Source: Alphaproteobacteria bacterium (GTDB lineage: Bacteria; Pseudomonadota; Alphaproteobacteria; Reyranellales; Reyranellaceae). From it: 64,000 nt of DNA. The notes beneath the pieces were generated by a model. That model was not told the DNA's origin and ran no database searches. It saw only the letters and a list, made by a program, of their open reading frames with translations. Shown in pieces: positions 37,407-47,894 of the stretch (the stretch's first letter is position 1; every line of letters starts with the position of its first letter). Position numbers and translations under genes: made by a program. The stretch lies in the NCBI GenBank assembly GCA_019635875.1, contig JAHBYP010000002.1, positions 434,001-498,000 of the forward strand, read 5' to 3'.

Positions 37407-38240
37407 TCAGTCGCGCCGCGCTCCCCTGACACCCTCCGACAGCGCGCGGATATACGCGAACACCCCCGGCAGCAGGTCCGGCTTCGGTGCGCCCTTGTCG
37501 TCCAGCCCGGCCTTCACGCGATCGACAATCGCCGTACCGACCACGGCGGCGTCGGCGATGCGTGCCACGGCGGCGGCCTGTTCGGGCGTGCGGATGCCGA
37601 AGCCGACGCCGATCGGCAGCGTGGTCTGCGAGCGCAGGCGGCTGACGTGGCCCTGGATCACGTCTGCGGTCGACGACTTGGTGCCGGTGATGCCCAAGAC
37701 CGAGACGAAGTAGACGAAGCCCGAGGCAAATTCGAGGATCGCCGGCAGGCGCTTGGCGTCGGTGGTAGGCGCGGTCAGCAGCACGGTGTCCAGCCCGTTG
37801 GCGCTCGCGTGCGGCTTGAGCTTGTCGGCCTCCTCGGGCGGCAGGTCGACCATGATGAAGCCGTCGACGCCGGCGGCCGCCGCGTCGGCGCAGAACTTCG
37901 CCTCGCCGCGCTGGTAGATCATGTTGTAGTAGCCCATCAGCAGGATGGGGGTTTCGTCGTCGCGCGTTTCCGCGCGGAATCGCCTGACCATCGCGAAGGT
38001 GCGATCCATCGAGATGCCGGCCTTCAGCGCGCGCTGGCCCGCCGCCTGGATCGAGGGCCCGTCGGCCATCGGATCGGTGAACGGCATGCCGAACTCGATC
38101 AGGTCGGCGCCGGCGGCGGGCAGGCCCTTGAGGATCTCGTACGACACGTCGAGATTGGGGTCGCCGGCGGTGACGTAGGTGATCAGGCCGGCGCGGCCTT
38201 CAACCTTCAGCTTCTCGAAGCGCCTGGTGATACGGCTCAC
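37407..38240 (-). CDS. trpA: tryptophan synthase alpha chain
   Basis: A 277-residue TIM-barrel protein that cleaves indole-3-glycerol phosphate to indole. The catalytic acids fall exactly at Glu49 and Asp60 in [17 protein letters not shown], and [15 protein letters not shown] and [12 protein letters not shown] (phosphate site) are conserved. The start is GTG at 38240, overlapping the trpB stop; the much longer in-frame reading to 39503 is only the shadow of trpB in another frame. It forms the alpha2-beta2 complex with the trpB product. The zeta-like module follows 43 bases after its stop. Confidence 0.95.
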   Translation of the reverse strand: MSRITRRFEKLKVEGRAGLITYVTAGDPNLDVSYEILKGLPAAGADLIEFGMPFTDPMADGPSIQAAGQRALKAGISMDRTFAMVRRFRAETRDDETPILLMGYYNMIYQRGEAKFCADAAAAGVDGFIMVDLPPEEADKLKPHASANGLDTVLLTAPTTDAKRLPAILEFASGFVYFVSVLGITGTKSSTADVIQGHVSRLRSQTTLPIGVGFGIRTPEQAAAVARIADAAVVGTAIVDRVKAGLDDKGAPKPDLLPGVFAYIRALSEGVRGARRD

Positions 38241-39448
38241 AGCTTCACTCCCAGGCGCTCGGCCACCGCGAAGACATCCTTGTCGCCGCGGCCGCACAAG
38301 TTCATCACCAGCAGGTTGGTCTTCGGCAAGGTCGGCGCGAGCTTCAGCACGTGCGCCAGCGCGTGCGCCGGCTCGAGCGCGGGGATGATGCCCTCGACGC
38401 GGCTGAGCTTCTGGAAGGCCGCCAGCGCCTCGTCGTCGGTCGCCGAGACGTACTCGACGCGCCCGACATCCTTCAGCCAGGCATGCTCCGGGCCGATGCC
38501 GGGATAGTCGAGGCCGGCCGAGATCGAATGCGCCTCGGTGATCTGCCCATCGCTGTCCTGCAGCAGGTAGGTGAGGTTGCCGTGCAGCACGCCCGGCCTG
38601 CCGCCGGTGAGCGAGGCGGCGTGCTCGCCGGTATGCACGCCCTTGCCGCCGGCCTCGACGCCGATGATGCGGATGTCCTTGTCGTCGAGGAAGGGATGGA
38701 ACAGGCCCATGGCGTTGCTGCCGCCGCCGATGCAGGCCACCAGCGTGTCGGGCAGGCGGCCCTCGGCGACCATCATCTGCTCGCGCGTTTCCTTGCCGAT
38801 CACCGACTGGAAGTCCCTGACCATCGACGGATAGGGATGCGGGCCGGCCACCGTGCCGATGCAGTAGAATGTGGTCTCGACGGTGGCGACCCAGTCGCGC
38901 AACGCCTCGTTCATCGCGTCCTTCAGCGTCGCCGAGCCTGCGGTGACGGGTCGGACCTCGGCGCCCAGCATCTTCATGCGGAACACGTTGGGCGCCTGGC
39001 GCTCGACGTCGACCGAGCCCATGAAGACGACGCAGGGGATGTTGAACAGCGCGCAGGCCGTCGCGGTGGCCACGCCGTGCTGGCCGGCGCCGGTCTCGGC
39101 GATCACCCGCGTCTTGCCCATGCGCTTGGCCAGCAGCACCTGGCCCAGCACGTTGTTGATCTTGTGCGAGCCGGTGTGGTTGAGCTCGTCGCGCTTGAAG
39201 TAGATCTTGGCGCCGCCCAGCTCGGCCGTCAGCCGCTCGGCGTGATAGAGCGGGCTGGGCCGCCCGGCGTAATGGGTGTTGAGCTTCTCCAGCTCGGCCT
39301 TGAACGCCGGATCGGCCTTGGCCGCCTCGTAGGCCTTCTCCAGGTCGAGGATCAGCGGCATCAGCGTCTCGGCGACGTAGCGACCCCCGAAGATGCCAAA
39401 ATGGCCGCGCTCGTCCGGACCGGCGCGATAGCTGTTCAACGCGTTCAT
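38237..39448 (-). CDS. trpB: tryptophan synthase beta chain
   Basis: A 403-residue PLP enzyme condensing indole and serine to tryptophan. The PLP lysine is Lys96 in [28 protein letters not shown] binds the PLP phosphate, and [13 protein letters not shown] is the family signature. A GGAGACGGGAA site precedes the ATG. It overlaps trpA by four bases. In many alphaproteobacteria trpF lies immediately upstream; here trpF is about 7 kb away (46435-47079) on the same strand, with haem-uptake genes in between. Confidence 0.96.
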   Translation of the reverse strand: MNALNSYRAGPDERGHFGIFGGRYVAETLMPLILDLEKAYEAAKADPAFKAELEKLNTHYAGRPSPLYHAERLTAELGGAKIYFKRDELNHTGSHKINNVLGQVLLAKRMGKTRVIAETGAGQHGVATATACALFNIPCVVFMGSVDVERQAPNVFRMKMLGAEVRPVTAGSATLKDAMNEALRDWVATVETTFYCIGTVAGPHPYPSMVRDFQSVIGKETREQMMVAEGRLPDTLVACIGGGSNAMGLFHPFLDDKDIRIIGVEAGGKGVHTGEHAASLTGGRPGVLHGNLTYLLQDSDGQITEAHSISAGLDYPGIGPEHAWLKDVGRVEYVSATDDEALAAFQKLSRVEGIIPALEPAHALAHVLKLAPTLPKTNLLVMNLCGRGDKDVFAVAERLGVKL

Positions 39449-39524
39449 GGAAATTCCCGTCTCCGCCGCGCGGCGCTGTAGCAGGCGCCCCGGCGGGCGT
39501 CAAAGTTGGCCGATTGTCCCGATC

Positions 39525-39555
39525 TTGACGCGAATGCGTCGCAATTGCCTATATT
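39525..39555 (+). promoter_or_regulatory. possible promoter and operator for the TonB receptor gene
   Basis: TTGACG (39525-39530) and TATATT (39550-39555) are separated by 19 bases, slightly long for sigma70. The inverted repeat GACGC-GAAT-GCGTC overlaps the -35 box and GCAATTGC lies before the -10 box. No clear Fur box is visible here, unlike at hemP. The rest of the 200-base gap between trpB and the receptor shows nothing else. Confidence 0.3.
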
Positions 39556-39651
39556 TTTCCATGGTGCTACAGGAGGCACCAGCCAGCCGGCCCCGAAGGC
39601 CATGCCAGCCGCAAACGAGTAGCGCCACCAGCGTGCCTTCGGGGGATCTTC

Positions 39652-41679
39652 ATGCGCCGCCGCGTTTCCGGCCGGATAGTCCGTGCCACCAGCCTGTCGA
39701 TCGCCGCCGCCTTCGCCGGCGGAGCCCTTGCCGCATCGGCCCTGGCCCAGACCACGCCGGCCACGCCGATCCCCGCGACCGTGCTCGACCCGGTATCGAT
39801 CGATGCCACGCGCACGGCGCGGCCGGTATCGCAGGTGCCCGGCTCGGTCTCGGTGGTCGAGGGCGAGCAGATCGATCGCCAGCAGCCCAACCATTGGGGC
39901 GACCTGATCCGCAGCCTTCCCAGCGTCGAGCTCAGCGGCGGTCCGCGCTCCAGCGGCATCCAGCCCAACATCCGCGGCCTGGAGGGCGAACGCGTGCAGA
40001 TCCGCATCGACGGCGCGCGCCAGGACTTCCAGAACGAGCACAAGGGCCGGGTCTTCGTCGATCCCGACATGCTCAAGCGCGTCGAGGTCGTGCGCGGTCC
40101 GCAATCGACGCTCTACGGCAGCGGCGCCATCGCCGGCCTGCTGAGCTTCACCACCAAGGACGCCGCCGACTTCCTGCAGCCCGGCCAGAACTGGGGCTTC
40201 CGCGTCAAGGCGGGCTACCAGAGCGCACCCGACATGGGCATGGGCTCGTTCACCGGCTTCGCCCGCGCCGGCATGTTCGACGTCGTCGCCTCCGGCCTCT
40301 ACCGCAACGGCTCCGACATCCGCCAGGGCGGCGGCACCACGCTGCCGTTCTCGGCGCTCGACGTGATGAGCGGCCTGATCAAGGTCGGCGCCCGGGTGGC
40401 GCCGGACGCGCGGGTGAGCTTCTCGTGGCTCGGCCATCGCGACACGGGCTACAGCACGACGTCGCCCAACACCGCTTCCACCACCTCGCCGGCCGACCGC
40501 TCCAACCTGCAGCACACCTTCGCCGCCAACTTCAGCTACAACCCGGCGAAGAATCCCTGGTTCGACTTCAGGGGCACGATCTATCACACGCGGCTCGACG
40601 TGCATGAGCGCCGCTTCAGCGACAGCCGCGTCGACGGATCGTTCTTCCGCACGACCGGCATCGACTTCGCCAACTCCAACAACTTCGCGGTCAACGACTG
40701 GATGGGCGTGCGGCTGACCTACGGCATCGACGGCTACATCCAGTATGTCAGCGGCACGCGCAACAGCCTGCCGCGCACGCAATACCCCAACGCGCATGGC
40801 GACGCCTTCGGCCTCTTCGCCCAGAGCGAGCTGAAGTTCTTCGACATCGTCACGCTCACGCCGGGTGGCCGCTTCGACCGCTTCTCGCGCCGGCCGGAGA
40901 ATTCGGCCCTCGGCCCCGACCTCGAGGCGAGCCGCTTCTCGCCGCGTGTCTCGGTCGCCGTCGAGCCGGTGAAATGGCTCAACGTCTACGGCCTGTACGC
41001 AGAGGCGTTCCGCGCGCCGGCGCTCAACGAGCTCTACGTCTCGGGCTCGCACTTCCCGGGCAATCTCTTCATCCCCAACCCGAACCTGCGGCCGGAGACG
41101 GCGCGTAACCGCGAGGTCGGCGTCAACTTCAAGTTCGACGACCTCCTGACCAAGAACGACCGGCTGCGCGCGCGCCTCGTCTACTTCAACACCAACTACG
41201 ACGACTTCATCGACTCGATCGTCACCTTCACCACCACGACCAACGTCAACCGTTCGCGCGCCAACATCAGCGGCTTCGAGGCCGAGATCGCCTATGCCGG
41301 CTTCGGCTTCTTCGGCAGCATCGCCGCCAGCCGCATCAGGGGTGACCAGACCTCGCCGACCAACACGCCGCTGTCGTCGATCCCCGGCGACAAGCTGGGG
41401 CTGACCGCTGGCTACACGCACGAGCCCTGGGGCGTGACCTTCGGCGGCCGCGCCAAGTTCGTCGCCGACCAGAACCGCGTGCCGACGGGCACGTCGGCCA
41501 CGCCGGGCTACTCGCTGTTCGACCTCTTCGTCAGCTGGGAGCCGGTGACTGGCCCGCTGGCCGGCGTGCGCATGGATTTCGGCATCGACAACATCACCGA
41601 CCGCCGCTACCGCGACCACCTCTCGGCGGTCGGCGACTACGGCCGCAACTTCAAGTTCACCACCGCCTTTCAGTTCTGA
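39652..41679 (+). CDS. hmuR: TonB-dependent haem/haemoglobin receptor
   Basis: A 675-residue outer-membrane receptor. A signal peptide ends near ASALAQ (about residue 33). The plug domain follows ([21 protein letters not shown] ... [19 protein letters not shown] ... [19 protein letters not shown]), then a 22-strand barrel ending in the aromatic FQF terminus. The barrel holds both motifs typical of haem receptors: FRAP ([15 protein letters not shown]) and NPNL ([10 protein letters not shown]). It takes haem from the surface and passes it to HmuT, using TonB energy. GGGGGA precedes the ATG. It begins the haem-uptake block. Confidence 0.9.
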   Translation: MRRRVSGRIVRATSLSIAAAFAGGALAASALAQTTPATPIPATVLDPVSIDATRTARPVSQVPGSVSVVEGEQIDRQQPNHWGDLIRSLPSVELSGGPRSSGIQPNIRGLEGERVQIRIDGARQDFQNEHKGRVFVDPDMLKRVEVVRGPQSTLYGSGAIAGLLSFTTKDAADFLQPGQNWGFRVKAGYQSAPDMGMGSFTGFARAGMFDVVASGLYRNGSDIRQGGGTTLPFSALDVMSGLIKVGARVAPDARVSFSWLGHRDTGYSTTSPNTASTTSPADRSNLQHTFAANFSYNPAKNPWFDFRGTIYHTRLDVHERRFSDSRVDGSFFRTTGIDFANSNNFAVNDWMGVRLTYGIDGYIQYVSGTRNSLPRTQYPNAHGDAFGLFAQSELKFFDIVTLTPGGRFDRFSRRPENSALGPDLEASRFSPRVSVAVEPVKWLNVYGLYAEAFRAPALNELYVSGSHFPGNLFIPNPNLRPETARNREVGVNFKFDDLLTKNDRLRARLVYFNTNYDDFIDSIVTFTTTTNVNRSRANISGFEAEIAYAGFGFFGSIAASRIRGDQTSPTNTPLSSIPGDKLGLTAGYTHEPWGVTFGGRAKFVADQNRVPTGTSATPGYSLFDLFVSWEPVTGPLAGVRMDFGIDNITDRRYRDHLSAVGDYGRNFKFTTAFQF

Positions 41680-41687
41680 GGTGGGGG

Positions 41688-41722
41688 TTGACTCTCTCCG
41701 TCGTTAATGAGAATGATTCGCA
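41688..41722 (+). promoter_or_regulatory. Fur-type iron box over a promoter for hemP-hmuSTUV
   Basis: TTGACT (41688-41693), 18 bases, then AATGAT (41712-41717) make a plausible sigma70 promoter just after the receptor stop. A 7-1-7 iron box, TGAGAAT-G-ATTCGCA (41708-41722), covers the -10 region. Repression by an iron regulator (Fur/Mur) when iron is plentiful is the obvious reading. Transcription would begin near 41724, the hemP ATG. Confidence 0.6.
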
Positions 41723-41723
41723 T

Positions 41724-41933
41724 ATGCATGAGCGAACCATTCTCCCGCCGGCTGGCCCTCGCCATGAGCGCCAGCCCTTCGACCGGGTCGCCGCCGCGGT
41801 GACCCAGACACTGCCGCGCCGCGCCAACAGCCGCGACCTCCTGGGCGAGGGCAAGCTGCTGGTCATCGACCACGACGGCGCGGAGTACCTGCTGCGGGTG
41901 ACGGCCAACGGCCGCCTGCTGCTGACCAAGTAG
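41724..41933 (+). CDS. hemP: haemin uptake protein HemP
   Basis: A 69-residue protein. The C-terminal half [20 protein letters not shown] then [15 protein letters not shown] is the HemP/HmuP signature. In alphaproteobacteria HmuP is needed for haem uptake and can activate the receptor gene together with Irr. The ATG at 41724 has no Shine-Dalgarno sequence and lies at the predicted transcription start, so a leaderless mRNA is possible; TTG at 41688 is an alternative start, but it falls in the presumed promoter. It leads the operon hemP-hmuSTUV. Confidence 0.85.
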   Translation: MHERTILPPAGPRHERQPFDRVAAAVTQTLPRRANSRDLLGEGKLLVIDHDGAEYLLRVTANGRLLLTK

Positions 41934-41975
41934 CCCGCCGCTTCACATCACGAACTGCAACGAGTTGAGGGGACC

Positions 41976-43022
41976 ATGCAGGGGACCGGGAATCTTGGCG
42001 AGCGTTATGCCGCCTACAAGACGGCCAATCCCAATGTCCGCATCCGCGACGCGGCCGCCGCCATCGGCTCGAGCGAGGCCGAGCTGGTCGCGCTGAATGT
42101 CGGCCGGACCGCCACCCGCCTGCGCGCCCCGCTGCGCGAGATCATCGCCGCGGCACCGGGCCTGGGCCGCGTGATGTGCCTGACGCGCAACGACAACGTC
42201 GTGCACGAGCGCAAGGGCCGCTTCGAGGATGTGCGCGTGCAGCCGCCGCACGGCCTGGTGCTCGGGCCGGACATCGATCTGCGCATCTTCTTCTCGCGCT
42301 GGCACTCGGGCTTCGCGCTCGCCGAGCCGACCGATCGCGGCGAGCGCCTGAGCCTGCAGTTCTTCGACCGCGACGGCATGGCGGTGTTCAAGATCTACGC
42401 CACCGACGGCACCGACCGGGCGGCCTGGGCCGCGCTGGTCGAGAAGATGCGCGCGCCTGATCAGGACGAGACGCTGGTCATCACGCCCTATCCGGCCGAC
42501 GAGGCCGACCGTCCCGATTCCGAGATCGTCCTCGACGCCCTGCGCACCGACTGGCGCGCGCTGCGCGACACGCACGATTTCTTTCCGATGCTGAAGAAGC
42601 ACAAGGTCGGCCGCGTGCAGGCGCTGCGTCTCGTGGGCGAGGAGTTCGTGCGCAGGCTGCCGAACACATCGGCGCGCGCGATCCTCGAGAGCGTCGCCGC
42701 CGCGGCCACGCCGATCATGATCTTCGTCGGCAGCCCCGGCTGCATCCAGATCCACAGCGGGCCGGTGAAGAAGCTGATGCCCACCGGCCCGTGGTTCAAC
42801 GTGCTCGATCCGGACTTCAACCTGCATCTGCGCGAGAGTGCGATCGCCTCGGTCTTCCACGTGCGCAAGCCGACCGAGGACGGCGAGGTCAACTCGATCG
42901 AGCTGTACGACGCGCGCAACCGCCAGATGGCGCTGATCTTCGGTGCCCGCAAGCCGGGCAAGCCGGAACTGCCGGCGTGGCGCGAGGCGATCGCCGGTCT
43001 CAGCCGCCCCTTCGCGGCCTGA
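41976..43022 (+). CDS. hmuS: haemin-degrading factor HmuS
   Basis: A 348-residue protein made of two similar halves, as usual for HmuS/HemS/PhuS proteins. Motifs include GRVMCLTRNDNVVHERKG in the first half and PIMIFVGSPGCIQIHSGPV in the second. It binds incoming cytoplasmic haem and either degrades it or delivers it to a haem oxygenase. GAGGGG precedes the ATG. It lies 42 bases after hemP and one base before hmuT, so it shares their iron-regulated transcript. Confidence 0.9.
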   Translation: MQGTGNLGERYAAYKTANPNVRIRDAAAAIGSSEAELVALNVGRTATRLRAPLREIIAAAPGLGRVMCLTRNDNVVHERKGRFEDVRVQPPHGLVLGPDIDLRIFFSRWHSGFALAEPTDRGERLSLQFFDRDGMAVFKIYATDGTDRAAWAALVEKMRAPDQDETLVITPYPADEADRPDSEIVLDALRTDWRALRDTHDFFPMLKKHKVGRVQALRLVGEEFVRRLPNTSARAILESVAAAATPIMIFVGSPGCIQIHSGPVKKLMPTGPWFNVLDPDFNLHLRESAIASVFHVRKPTEDGEVNSIELYDARNRQMALIFGARKPGKPELPAWREAIAGLSRPFAA

Positions 43023-43023
43023 G

Positions 43024-43959
43024 ATGTCCGCCTCCATTCTGCTGCCGCGTCGCCGCGCGCTGATCGCGGCGGCGGGCGCGCCGCTGCTGCTCATCGGCCG
43101 CGGCGCGATGGCGGGCGTGCGCGTGAAGGACGCCCGCGGCCACGAGGTCGAGATCAAGGACGCCTCCCGCATCGTCGCCGTCGGCGGCTCGGTGACCGAG
43201 GTGATCTACGCCCTGGGCGGCGAACGGAACCTCGTCGCCACCGACAGCACCAGCCTGTTCCCGGCCGCAGCCCAGAAAACGCCCAAGGTCGGCTACATGC
43301 GCCAGCTCTCGGCCGAGGGCTTGCTGTCGCTGCGGCCCTCCGTGGTGATCACCACGACGGCGGCGGGCCCCGAAGCGGCCTTGCGCCAGATCGCCGATGC
43401 CGGCGTCGCCGTGCTGGTGCTGAGCGACGACTACAGCTTCGACGCGGTGATCGCCAAGATCGAGGGCATCGGCCGCGCGCTCGGGCTCGACAAGGCCGCC
43501 GCCGACCTGGTGACCCGGGTGCGCACCGACATGGCCGACCTGTCGGCACGCATCGTGCGGTCCAAGGCGAAGCCGCGCGTGCTGTCCTTCCTGACCTTCG
43601 GCCAGGGCGGCGCGCCGCAGGCAGCCGGCCGCATGACGGCGGCCGACGGCATCATCCGGCTGGCCGGCGGCATCAACGTCTTCGACGCCTGGTCGGGCTA
43701 CAAGCCGATGACCCCCGAGGCGACGGTCGCGGCGGCGCCCGAGGTGATCATGCTCGGCACGCAGACCATCGAGACTGTCGGCGGCATCGACAAGGTCCTG
43801 GCCGATCCGGCGCTGGCGTTGACGCCGGCGGCGAAGAACAAGCGTGTCGCCTCGGCCGACGCACTCTTGCTCCTGGGCTTCGGCCCGCGCACGGCGGAGG
43901 CCGTTCGCATCGTCGCGCGCGTCTTCCATCCCGACATCGAGTTCCCCGCACGGCAATGA
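43024..43959 (+). CDS. hmuT: haem ABC transporter periplasmic binding protein HmuT
   Basis: A 311-residue binding protein. The N-terminus LLPRRRALIAAAGAPLLLIG is a signal peptide with a triple Arg, possibly Tat-dependent, ending near GAMAG. The mature protein is a class III (helical-backbone) receptor: RIVAVGGSVTEVIYALGGERNLVATD, then KVGYMRQLSAEG, where Tyr91 is the likely haem ligand by comparison with ShuT/PhuT. It delivers haem to HmuUV. Its start is one base beyond the hmuS stop, and its stop overlaps the hmuU ATG. Confidence 0.9.
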   Translation: MSASILLPRRRALIAAAGAPLLLIGRGAMAGVRVKDARGHEVEIKDASRIVAVGGSVTEVIYALGGERNLVATDSTSLFPAAAQKTPKVGYMRQLSAEGLLSLRPSVVITTTAAGPEAALRQIADAGVAVLVLSDDYSFDAVIAKIEGIGRALGLDKAAADLVTRVRTDMADLSARIVRSKAKPRVLSFLTFGQGGAPQAAGRMTAADGIIRLAGGINVFDAWSGYKPMTPEATVAAAPEVIMLGTQTIETVGGIDKVLADPALALTPAAKNKRVASADALLLLGFGPRTAEAVRIVARVFHPDIEFPARQ

Positions 43960-45031
43960 GCGACCTCAGCATGCCGGCCGCCGCCGCGGTGCCGCGCCGC
44001 GTGAAGCGGCATCTGGCGCTCATGGCCTTCGGCATCGCGCTGGCCCTGGCCTTCCTCTGCGCCGTGGGATTCGGTGCCGTGCGCATCCTGCCCGGCGAGA
44101 TGCTCGGCATCGTGCTGCGCGCGTTGGGCGCGACCATCGACGTCGACCAGCGCCTCGAGGCGGTGTTCCTCGCCATCCGCCTGCCGCGCGCCGTGCTGGC
44201 GCTGGTGGTCGGCGCCGGGCTGGGCATCGCCGGCGCCTCGATGCAGGGCATGTTCCGCAACCCGCTGGCCGATCCCGGCCTGATCGGCGTCTCGGCCGGC
44301 GCGGCGCTGGCGGCCGTGGCGGTGATCGTGCTCGGCGGCTCGGTGCTGCACCTGATCACGCCGTCGCAGCGCCCGTGGTTCCTGCCCGGCGCGGCCTTCA
44401 TCGGCGGCCTGATCGCCACCGGGCTGGTCTACCGCCTGGGCACGCGCGGCGGCACGACCTCGGTCGCCACCATGCTGCTGGCCGGCATCGCCGTGAACGC
44501 GCTGGCGGCCGCCGGTATCGGCTTCCTCACCTACATCGCCGACGAGAACCAGCTGCGCCTGCTGGTCTTCTGGACCATGGGCAGCCTGGGCGCGGCGAGC
44601 TGGGGCGTGATCCTGCCGGCGCTGCCGCTGGTCGTGATTCCCGCCCTGCTGCTGCTGCGCCATCATCGCGCGCTCGACGCCATGGCGCTGGGCGAGCGCG
44701 AGGCGAGCCATCTCGGCATCGAGGTCGAAGACGTCAAGACGCGCATCGTGGTGCTGGTGGCGCTCAGCGTCGGCGGCGCCGTGTCGGTCAGCGGCATCAT
44801 CGGCTTCGTCGGCCTGGTCGTGCCGCATCTCGTACGCCTGATCGGCGGGCCGCGCCATGCCCTGGTGCTGCCGGGCGCGGCGATGCTGGGCGGCGCGCTG
44901 ATGCTGTCGGCCGATCTCCTAGCGCGCCTGGTGATGGCGCCGGCCGAGATGCCTGTCGGCATCGTCATGGCCGCCCTGGGCGCACCGGTGTTCCTCTCGA
45001 TCATGGCGCGGCGCCACGCCGCGACGGCGCT

Positions 45032-45035
<4 letters not shown>
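43956..45035 (+). CDS. hmuU: haem ABC transporter permease HmuU
   Basis: A 359-residue FecCD-family permease with about ten membrane helices. Family signatures are RLPRAVLALVVGAGLGIAGASMQG, NPLADPGLIGVSAGAALAAV and GFVGLVVPHLVRLIGGPRH, the last being the coupling region for the ATPase. It dimerises to form the haem channel of the inner membrane. It overlaps hmuT upstream and hmuV downstream by four bases each. Confidence 0.92.
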
Positions 45036-45817
<782 letters not shown>

Positions 45818-45823
45818 GACGAT

Positions 45824-45846
45824 CCCTTCCCCCGGAGGGGGAAGGT
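45824..45846 (+). repeat. solo terminal palindrome of the nested-palindrome element
   Basis: CCCTTCCCCCGGAGGGGGAAGG, equal to one end of the ~123-bp element, without the rest. It lies between hmuV and the convergent RidA gene and could form a terminator hairpin on either strand. Confidence 0.7.
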
Positions 45847-45856
45847 AAGACGAAGT

Positions 45857-46399
45857 CTAACGCCGCTTCTTCGCCGCCTTCTTCTTCGCCTTGGCTTTCG
45901 GCGCGGCCTTGCGCGCGGCCGGGCGCTTGGCGGCGGCGGCACGACGACGCGGCGGATCGCCGACCTCGACGATCACCTCGACCTCGACCGGGATCTGGTT
46001 GGGCAGGCCGCCCATGCCGACGGCCGAGCGCGCGTGCTTGCCGCGATCGCCGAAGACCTCGACGAAGAGATCCGAGCAGCCGTTGATCACCCTGGGCTGG
46101 TCGCCGAACTCCGGCGTGCAATTGACCATGCCCAGAACCTTGACGATGCGCACGACGCGGTCGAGGTCGCCGAGCTCGGCCTTCATCACCTGGATCAGGC
46201 TGACGCCGGTGGCGCGCGCCGCCTTGTAGCCGTCCTCGACGCTCATGCTCTCGCCCAGCCGGCCCCTGATCGGGCCCGGGCCCTTTCCGGCGAGATAGAG
46301 CAGGTTGCCGGTGCGCACGGCGTTGACGTAGTTGGCCACCGGCGACGGCGGTGCCTTGAGCTCGATGCCCAGTTCCTTGAGACGCTTCTCGGTCCTCAT
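45857..46399 (-). CDS. RidA family protein with Lys/Ala-rich C-terminal tail
   Basis: A 180-residue protein. Residues 1-150 are a RidA/YjgF/YER057c domain (VANYVNAVRTGNLLYLAGKG, GDLDRVVRIVKVLGMVN, RSAVGMGGLPNQIPVEVEVIVEV), with the conserved Arg of imine deaminases in the RSAVGMGGLP segment. Residues 151-180 (about 45860-45949) form a basic tail of Ala, Lys and Arg with the KAAPKAKAKKKAAKKRR pattern, like histone-H1-type tails. Ordinary RidA proteins end before this. The tail could bind nucleic acid; function is unknown. The gene is monocistronic. Confidence 0.85.
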   Translation of the reverse strand: MRTEKRLKELGIELKAPPSPVANYVNAVRTGNLLYLAGKGPGPIRGRLGESMSVEDGYKAARATGVSLIQVMKAELGDLDRVVRIVKVLGMVNCTPEFGDQPRVINGCSDLFVEVFGDRGKHARSAVGMGGLPNQIPVEVEVIVEVGDPPRRRAAAAKRPAARKAAPKAKAKKKAAKKRR

Positions 46400-46434
46400 C
46401 GCGGCCCCCTCAGGATGACGGGCCGCAGCCTAGC

Positions 46435-47079
46435 TCAGAGCCTGGCGACTGCCGAGAGAAAGGCGCGGATCATATCGGGGGACTTCACGCCCCGGCTCGA
46501 TTCGACGCCCGACGACACGTCGACGGCCTTGGCACCGGAGGCATGCACCGCATCGGCGACGTTGGCGGCGGTGAGACCGCCGGCCAGCATCCAGGGCAGC
46601 GGCACCTTCACGTCCTGCAGCGCGCGCCAGTCGAAGGGCAGGCCGTTGCCGCCGGGCAGCGCATTCGCGGCAGCCGGCGTCGGCTCGAACATCAGGCGGT
46701 CGGCCGAGCCGGCGTAGGTCTCGATCGCCGCCTCGACGTCCTCGCGCGAGGCGACGTGTACCGCCTTCATGACCGGCAGGCCGGTGGCCTCCTTGATCTT
46801 GGCGATGCGCCGGGGCGTCTCGCTGCCCTGAAGCTGCAGCATGTCCAGCGCGCCCTCCTCGACATACTCGCCCAGCGTGTCGTCGTCGGGATCGACGAAC
46901 AGGCCGACGCGAATGATGTGCGCCGGCACCTCGGCCACCAGTTCCTCGAGATCGTGGAAGGCGATGTGCCGCGGCGAAGGCGGGTAGCAGACGAAGCCGA
47001 CATAGCGCGCCCGCCCGGCGATCGCGGCGTCGAGCGCCTCCCTGGTGCGGACGCCGCATATCTTGGCGACCACCGCCAT
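46435..47079 (-). CDS. trpF: phosphoribosylanthranilate isomerase
   Basis: A 214-residue TIM-barrel enzyme for the third step of tryptophan synthesis. The catalytic Cys lies in AKICGVRTREALDAAI near the N-terminus and the catalytic Asp in the GLFVDPDDDTLGEYV stretch; PWMLAGGLTAANV and AVDVSSGVESSRGVKS form the phosphate site. It starts four bases after pyrF and is therefore probably in a pyrF-trpF transcript. It is separated from trpBA by the haem block. Confidence 0.94.
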   Translation of the reverse strand: MAVVAKICGVRTREALDAAIAGRARYVGFVCYPPSPRHIAFHDLEELVAEVPAHIIRVGLFVDPDDDTLGEYVEEGALDMLQLQGSETPRRIAKIKEATGLPVMKAVHVASREDVEAAIETYAGSADRLMFEPTPAAANALPGGNGLPFDWRALQDVKVPLPWMLAGGLTAANVADAVHASGAKAVDVSSGVESSRGVKSPDMIRAFLSAVARL

Positions 47080-47083
47080 CGGA

Positions 47084-47854
47084 TCAGGCCCCGACCTGGA
47101 TGCGGATCTTGTCGCCGAGATCGGCCTCGTGGGCGATCGCCTCGGCGGCGGCGCGCGGGTCCCTGGCCTCGGTGATCGGCCGGCCGACGACCAGCGCGGT
47201 GGCGCCGGCGCGCATGGCGTCGCGCGGCGTCATCACCCGCTTCTGGTCACCCACGGCGGCGCCCGCCGGGCGGATGCCGGGGGTCACCAGCAGGAAGTCG
47301 GGACCGCACGCGGCGCGCAGCGTGGCGATCTCCTGCGGCGAGCAGATCACGCCGTCGAGCCCGCCTTCGCGCGCCAGCAGCGCCAGCCGGCGCGCCTGGT
47401 CGGCCGCGGTCTCGTTGACGCCGGTCGCCTTGAGGTCGGCATCGTCGAGCGAGGTCAGCACGGTCACGCCGAGCAGTTTCGGACGTGGCACGCCGAGCCT
47501 GGCGGCCTGCAGCCCGGCCTCGTCGACGGCAGCCTTGAGCATCGCCGCGCCGCCGCCGGCGTGGATCGTGATGTAGGTCGGCTCGAGCGCGGCCACGGCG
47601 CGGATGCCGCCGGCGACGGTGTTGGGGATGTCGTGCAGCTTCAGGTCGAGGAAGAAGCCGACACCGGTCATGCGCACCGGCTCGGGGAAGGCGTAGCGCA
47701 CGCCGGGCGCGCCGTGGGCGAGGAAGAACTCCAGCCCCAGCTTGATGCCGCCCACCGCCGGCACCGGGCCACCGGCGATGCGCTGGATCACGCGCGCGGC
47801 CTGGGCGAGGTCGACGGTGTCGATGGCGGCGTAGATCGGGTTCCGGAGGGGCAT
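47084..47854 (-). CDS. pyrF: orotidine 5'-phosphate decarboxylase
   Basis: A 256-residue TIM-barrel enzyme giving UMP from OMP. The catalytic Asp-x-Lys-x-x-Asp is Asp70-Leu-Lys72-Leu-His-Asp75 (FFLDLKLHDIPNTV), with the phosphate-binding LVTPGIRPAGAAVGDQKRVMTP and VVGRPITEARDP near the C-terminus. GAGGGG precedes the ATG. The adjacency to trpF is common in alphaproteobacteria. No other pyrimidine-synthesis gene is nearby. Confidence 0.95.
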   Translation of the reverse strand: MPLRNPIYAAIDTVDLAQAARVIQRIAGGPVPAVGGIKLGLEFFLAHGAPGVRYAFPEPVRMTGVGFFLDLKLHDIPNTVAGGIRAVAALEPTYITIHAGGGAAMLKAAVDEAGLQAARLGVPRPKLLGVTVLTSLDDADLKATGVNETAADQARRLALLAREGGLDGVICSPQEIATLRAACGPDFLLVTPGIRPAGAAVGDQKRVMTPRDAMRAGATALVVGRPITEARDPRAAAEAIAHEADLGDKIRIQVGA

Positions 47855-47894
47855 GGCGCGCCCCTCGTAGTCGAAGTGACCGGGCTTGTCGATA

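Noticed and set aside
37407-39503. Apparent TrpB-TrpA fusion frame of 698 codons
   Set aside because: The upstream part is trpB read in the wrong frame; true trpB (38237-39448) overlaps trpA by four bases in a different frame.
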